Origin: Cryptomeria japonica | Taxonomy: Eukaryota > Streptophyta > Pinopsida > Cupressales > Cupressaceae | NCBI RefSeq assembly: GCF_030272615.1 | Contig: NC_081412.1 | Span: 142,312,247-142,376,246 of the forward strand | Length of the DNA stretch: 64,000 nt | Reading direction: 5' to 3' | In this document: positions 58,155-64,000 of the stretch, piece after piece | Layout: each line of letters begins with the position of its first letter | How positions within the stretch are numbered: the first letter of the stretch is position 1 | Made by a program: the position numbers and the translations under genes | The notes under the pieces: generated by a model | Databases searched by the model: none | What the model saw: the letters and a program-made list of their open reading frames with translations, nothing else | What the model was told of the DNA's origin: nothing

Positions 58155-59441
58155 ATAATACCAAGAATTTTGACGTGGAAAACCCGGTTAAGGAAAAAAA
58201 CATGGTGGGATCCTACCCACAATGAGATAATACCCTATTAGGAGTAATGTGAATATTACAATGGGAATGCACATGCATTTAGGCACACTACCTAGTGCTC
58301 ACTGCTCAAAATAAGAAACCCAGAAAGGCTACAACTTTAATGGAAGACTCGTTGCCTTATAGGAAGTCTCACTGACTTAAAAAACATTCGGACTACAATC
58401 CAGATCATATGAACTATGAAAATAGTATCTCCATATTCTTGAGTACATTTCCAGTTAAGCACACAGTCTCCTCTGCAATACTTCTCTTCTCCACACTTCC
58501 GAAAGATCAAATCACTTGTTCACACATCTAAAACAATCATTCACTCACATATACAATGTAGACACTCGTAGACATACATCTTACAAGATTATTACATATA
58601 TTTATACAAACCCTTCAACCTATATTCCAAGATCGGCTAAACCCTCAATACCAATTACAAAATAATATCCTCACATGCTACAAAAATACATGCAGAACAA
58701 AACAATGTCAACTAAGAAATAGTCAGGACTCAAATCAATACCGCAAATACACAACACCTCTAACAATTATGCCTCAATCATCCGCAATATGCTATGACCA
58801 CCAATAATATCGTATAACACGAAGAACATCACCAGACAAGTAAAATCTTCAATAACGCACACAATAATCAATGCGGACCACCAATATGCATAGAACATGA
58901 TGAAAAGAAATTCACAAGTAATGTGAGTTGCATCACAACAACTGCAACAACTCGGATCATCAGAATCATCATAATCTCTCTATTGGAGCTCAAGAACATC
59001 AACATAAGTGACTATCAACGTGAAATATTCACTTGTGGATATCTAGATCATGAACCAAGCTAACTAAGGACACACATCAACGTCTAGAACACATTCCACA
59101 CATCAACAACCAAAGATATAGCAATCCCGGAGCAATACAGAGCACAAACCAGAATACCGGATAACACAAACAACTGAATAACATCCTCAATATTTAATCT
59201 CATAACTCAATCAAATCATCATACAAACCTCTGCAAATGGGAATGAACCATCTACAAACAACATACTAGAAACCCTTTAAACCGCATCAACTCATTTGCA
59301 ATACATAGGCTAAACCAACTCATTCAATCAAACTACAACACTGGAATACACAGAAAACTTTCTAACAATCTCTTCATCGACAATCTTCACATATGTCACA
59401 TATGTTGACATCAATGGCAACATATTAGCCAATATCTAACA

Positions 59442-60990
59442 GGTGACACCAAAGGTTGGAGGAATTTCGATCATCTAAAGTTAGTTTCGTACTTTGAAAT
59501 GTTCTTAGCACGAGAAGCATTCATGGCTTCAATTTTTTTCTTTCCTTTTAGCTTTCTTTGTTGGTGTTGGTAGATTTAAAGAAAACATGCATTATGAAGA
59601 TTGGTTTTTAGAGATAGGTAAGGGATTTGGTGTTGACCTCAATATTTATTGTTGTCTAGTGAATTTATAAGATTGTGATCAAGAATTATACTCTTTTGAA
59701 GGTCATCAAACAACTTGATAGAGTTCTCTTGCATCTCAATATGGATTGTTGTTGAATAATTAAAGAATTTGCAATTCGAGAGTTTGGGATTTAAAATATG
59801 GCAATTCAACTCAAAGCTACCCACTTGGAAGGGCCATAAGGAAACTTGATGAATCATTTCTTAATTTAAGATTTGTTTCTTCAAAGAATTATTATCAGTA
59901 AATAAATTTATCACTATAGATTTTAAAGTGACTAATCAGATGAGCACTAACAATTAAAGAAGCTGTTACTAGGATAGCAATTTTCCTATGCATTTGAGAG
60001 GGGCAGTCCCCTTATATGATGAGGGTTTTTGAGGATTTTGTGTACTTTAAACCTAAAAGTACACAAAGGATAAAACATAAAGCTAAAAGATAATGGATAA
60101 CAGAAACCATACTAGAAGACATACAAATACCAAATAGAATTTCATAATTGATAACAATTACAAGGGGGTTTTACAAATAATGTTTTGATATGAAACAATG
60201 ATGAAAGAAGGAAAACATATTTTGACATATGAAGAAAGAAGTTACCTTGGCACATTCAAACCAAAAAACCAGGGTATGATTGTGTTATATCAATTACATA
60301 TATATCATTTAAACAAAAAACTAATAGATTACACAAATGCACAAAGGAATAAATAATTTAACATATCAAAAATTAGGAATGATAACATAGGTCACCCAAA
60401 ACATACGATTCAATTGTTTTCTTTATTGTATTTATAAAAATATACAAGTTCATAAACCAGTCCATAGAAAGTGTGAAGATAAAAGTTATCTGAATGTCTT
60501 TGCATTGGAAATAAAAATACAAATCTGAAGCATGAAAAGGATCAAACATTGCAAAACACCCATAAATTGATACAGTGATCATTGACATAAAAAAAATAGT
60601 CATTCACCAACAACTTTCTCTTTGAAAAATATACACTCCAACTGTATCAACTAGATATCTTTCATTTACACCTTGCATAATTGTAAAATTTCTTTGAAAA
60701 ATATTTTCCATCATAAAATATCCTACATGTTGCCCACAGTCCCTTGGAATCCCTATACGGAATGAGAAAAGTTGGACATCTTTGTTGCATAGTTGGACAA
60801 GTAGATTTCCACTCACAGGAGACAAAAACAACGATCAACCGATCACGTTTTAATTTAGCAATTATTTGGCAACCTAGTCAAGATGTTTCAATGATAACGA
60901 AGGCCAAATCCAAAATGTCATTCTCCTCATAATTTTTCCACTCCAATGTATCTTTTCTAGAGTACCCATATCATGCACATCTAGCAATGA
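59442..60990. other. AT-rich stretch, no gene recognised
   Basis: Right flank of solo LTR E. Minus-strand open frames at 60831-60604 and 60603-60373 follow one another and look weakly coding-like, and may belong with the PPR relic to the right, but I see no clear motif. Nothing else recognised. Confidence 0.45.
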
Positions 60991-60999
60991 CTGCATTCT

Positions 61000-61280
61000 A
61001 TGAGTTTTTATATTTTGCATACTATCGATGAGAGCATAATATCTAACAAAATAAGCACCCATGTGTTGCATGCATGGCGACATATTGGCCTTACGACTAC
61101 CAATTGCATTTGCTTGAAACTTTCTAAAGCCTTTTCAACAATGTCGTTTTGTGTATATCTTGCAATCGTGGCATCCACGAGACGACGTTCTTTCAAGGTG
61201 TTCTATCAGTCGTTTTGTATATAGCTTGTGGTCGTGGCATTCCAGAATCATAACTTGCTTAAAAATGTGAACTCGTCCAG
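61000..61280 (-). pseudogene. PPR-repeat gene relic
   Basis: Pentatricopeptide repeat proteins bind organelle RNA. On the minus strand KNVVSW (about 61180) is followed, after a one-base shift, by DATIARYTQND and IVEKALESFKQMQLVVVRP, which fits the 35-residue PPR motif ('NVVSWNAMIAGYAQNG..EKALE.F.QMQ..GV.P'). Just upstream (about 61245-61210) a second, shorter match reads FWNATTTSYIQND and then stops. The relic thus holds parts of two repeats with a frameshift and stops. It is the only trace of an ordinary plant gene family in the window. Confidence 0.55.
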
Positions 61281-61799
61281 AATTATTTTCTGGTCGGCAT
61301 TTTGAGATGATCCTTTTATCATCAACATTTGAAGATGGCTTTTTAAGACTGTGTTAATAGATAATTCATCGCTATTTTAGACTCCATACATAACTTCTAT
61401 CGGCACTTTGGGGGAACTTCCAATTTATATAGGGAAACTTGCCAACCAACGGGGTAAAATATCGATGGATCTTATTGATTTGTCTTTGTTCGGCTTTTTT
61501 ATCATGTATTTATAATGTGTAAGAGATAATGATGCTTTGGTACATTCTAAAAGTTGGATAGTTGTTTTCGTCAACGAATTTTATATCATTAGTTTTTTGA
61601 ATTTATTAGCAAATTTCATCAATGATTTAGAATAACTTCATGACTTCCATAGGCATTCTAACAAAAGTTATAAACCCAATCCAAAGTGTCAATGAGTTTT
61701 GATTTGTCCAAACCACAATTTGTGAATTTGACACTCTTTATCATCATTTCAATACAAGATGTAACAAAATAATTCACAACTTCCCCTGTGTCGCTGGCA

Positions 61800-64000
61800 A
61801 CATTCTACGTGTTTTACAAACCAAGTCAATACACCTCCTTCAACTGAATTATTTGATTTCAAGATGATGGCACTCATCCTTGCTAACATTTTGTTTCAAA
61901 TTTCTCAACATTCAACTTGTCAAATGATTGCAAAATAATGTCCAGAAGAAATACCAACAAATATACCTCTTCCTGTATTACTACATTAACTTCTTTATCA
62001 ACAACTTCACTCTTCATTTCTATGTCCTTCACTATCCCATTTGTCTTCACACCCTCAAGCTTCTTCATCCATTCCTAAATTCTATTACACAAAAGTGTGC
62101 CCACAAATATTCCTCACTGTTACTACATGCTATATCATTTTCCAATTTCTTTTTTGTAGTTTCTTTGCCAAATATTTTTGCTTCTTTCGCGTGTTTAGTC
62201 ACTATTGTACCAATGTCTGCTTCTGCACCTTCCTTTTCTTTTTCACTCTTCAAGCCTTCATCATACCATGCTTTTGATGTCCACTCTTATGTATCATTAC
62301 CTTTGTCCAACTCCTCCTCTAGTTCTGCTCCATACTTGTATTTGTGTATCTGAGTTTCTGAATTTTCTTTCTTTCGTTTTTCTTCTTTTTAAATTCTCTT
62401 ACATGCTCCTAACCATCATTTTTCTTTCCATCTTCTTTTGTCATGTCTTCTTCATGGCGTGACAATGCTTCTTCTCTTTTCTTGACCTCTTCTAAATAAT
62501 TTTTAGCTTTTTGTCCTAAGCTACCTTCCTGCAATGTTAACGCTTCACCCAGACTCAATCTTTTCTTCACATCTTACATTCTCTTGAATACCATATCTCG
62601 CAACACCACTTTCATATACTACTATCCTACACTCAATCATTCACACTTTATTTCCCTTGGCTTTAGGCTGATGCCTTTTTATTGTTGCACTTGCTCTCCC
62701 TGATTTATGGACTAATTTTTTTTTTTGCCTAAAACGATCTCCTTTATGCCTCCTTTCTTGACAACTTGCCCTATGTTCTTCGTTCCACTTCAACTTTGTC
62801 ATATCTTTCATGCTTTGAACTTGTTTGCTGCTAGAAATTCCATCATAAGTAACCTCTTGTTTACACTTTATCTACTGCCCCTCAACAACTATTTTCTTAA
62901 GCTAACTCGGTACTTTATATTCATCATTATCCAATTTTATTTTCTCCTTATTAACTTGTATATCTATATTCTTATTTCTACATACATAACCAAAATCAGC
63001 ATTTTACTTCCATTCACCTATGTAGTAGTCTATTATCTAGATTTGATTTCATCCTCGACTTGATTGCTCGTCATTTTTTCATTTTTGTAGGATTCTCTTC
63101 CTAAACATCCACACCAATTTTTAAGGCATCATGAAACTCTAGGGCATCTTCAACATCTTCTTGACCTAGCTGAAAACCTTTAGCATCATCCTCAGTACTT
63201 TGCAATGTACCTCTCTTTGGTGGATGACTACAAACTATTTTTGTATATATCTTCTTTATTAACTGCTACAACTAGTTTCTTCTCTTTTTCACCTTCATCG
63301 TTGTTTATGATGCTCTACTTGCCCCTTCACTTTCCAACTTCAAGGTCTTGTTCTTGACCTTCCCGATAAGAATTCTTATACCTACATACATATACTCAAA
63401 CACAACATTAGCAAATAAACCAAGAGACCACAAATTCTATATGAGTGCCTCCTTTATGGACACTCTCCTCTCTTCTTTACTTCTTCGTTTGAGTGCTTTT
63501 TTCTACTTCTTCCTCTCTCCATTCTTTCTTGTCTCTCCTCTTGTTCTCCACCATGAGAACATCCTTCACCTCTTCCAATGTATGTTACTCACTTGGCAAC
63601 TCTTTTTTGTCAAAACCTCTATGGGTTTCTCTCATACTCTCATTTTCTCTTTTCAAGATAGCCATCCTTTTCTTAACAATCATTTAAACCTCAACTTCTT
63701 TTTTAATGGCCAACACCAACCATATTCTTGGTTTCCTTCCTTTAACCATTGTTGTACCACGAGCTTACACTTCTCAAAATATTTTCTTAACTCTACCATT
63801 TCTTTATCCCACTCTGAATCTTGCTTTTACATATTCACTTTCGTCTTGTCTTTCATTTTGGAGCTTTCTTTCTTTCTTTCTTAACTTGCTGCTGCATCTT
63901 GCCATTTTTTTCTCTACTTATTTTCTCGATACCTCACCTACGACTTCTCTCCTTTTCTTCAGCCTCATCTTTTGGCACCCACATTCTTCTTGTTACCTTG
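61800..64000 (-). pseudogene. Lysine/glutamate-rich degenerate coding-like region, unrecognised
   Basis: On the minus strand, stretches of charged, protein-like sequence appear in changing frames. Examples are RMWVPKDEAEEKERSRR (about 63990-63940), EMVELRKYFEKCKLVVQQWL (about 63820), LSLGEALTLQEGSLGQKAKN (about 62570-62510), and GTIVTKHAKEAKIFGKETTK then KLENDIACSNSEEYLWAHFC (62220-62110). The plus-strand open frames here are shadows of this K/E-rich strand. There are many stops and shifts. It may be a dead gene or the first ORF of an old transposon; I cannot name it. Confidence 0.35.

Larger units (their letters stand above)
38024..59441 (-). mobile_element. Solo copia LTR E, split by the C complex
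   Basis: The pieces 38024-38167 and 58160-59441 together form one LTR of about 1.4 kb: TGTTGGCAACAATGC at the left, ...CCAATATCTAACA at the right. It has the shared landmarks: a 12-G run followed by TGAATTAG (38054-38065), the box GACGTGGAAAACCCGG (58173 on) and a minus-strand TATAAATA near 58600. No PBS or PPT lies beside either end and no second copy is seen, so it is a solo LTR, normally the product of LTR-LTR recombination. GGTG occurs at both outer ends as a possible short TSD, overlapping the LTR start at the left, so exact ends are uncertain by a few bases. Confidence 0.65.

Noticed and set aside
62041-63884. Plus-strand frames rich in Phe, Leu and Ser resembling membrane proteins
   Set aside because: They are the complement of a K/E-rich minus-strand sequence, which always gives F/L/S-rich shadows.

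Overview
This window looks like intergenic DNA from a large, repeat-filled plant nuclear genome, possibly a conifer or other gymnosperm. That assignment is an inference from the kind of retrotransposons and one relic of a plant PPR gene; nothing here fixes the species. I see no intact host gene and no rRNA or tRNA gene. Nearly everything recognisable is LTR retrotransposon, mostly inserted into one another and decayed by stop codons, frameshifts and deletions. All alignments and mismatch counts were made by eye.

Left part (1-6762): a probable gypsy-type LTR cut by the window edge (1-1664), coding-like debris, a truncated Ty1/copia element F (gag, primer binding site and 5' LTR, 2621-4464), then about 2.3 kb of AT-rich sequence with nothing recognisable.

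First nest (6763-36586), three levels deep, each level with its own target-site duplication (TSD). Copia element A (minus strand, TSD GTTTC) has its 5' LTR split by copia-like element B (13541-36052, minus, TSD CACTT/CATTT). B has LTRs and a long coiled-coil ORF but no visible polymerase, and its ORF is split by Ty3/gypsy element G (17006-34759, plus, TSD ATAAC). G carries gag, protease, a G-patch domain, reverse transcriptase (RT), RNase H, a second archaeal-type RNase H and integrase, which is the layout of the Tat lineage. Downstream of pol G holds an antisense gene with its own TATA box, a predicted phase-0 GT-AG intron and a plant mobile domain (PMD). A short CpG-rich motif (master TTAGCGCGT) is repeated at 21-bp spacing in G's sense leader, and in the opposite orientation at 18/21-bp spacing inside the antisense intron. 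This pairing is the most unusual thing in the window.

Second nest (38024-59441): a solo copia LTR (E) was hit by copia family C (38168-58154, TSD ATAAT). C now has the form LTR-internal-LTR-internal-LTR, and its left copy was hit by copia element D (42876-50650, TSD TTCAT). All clear copia-type elements here lie on the minus strand.

Right part (59442-64000): AT-rich sequence with a frameshifted PPR relic near 61.0-61.3 kb and a lysine/glutamate-rich degenerate coding-like stretch to the window end.
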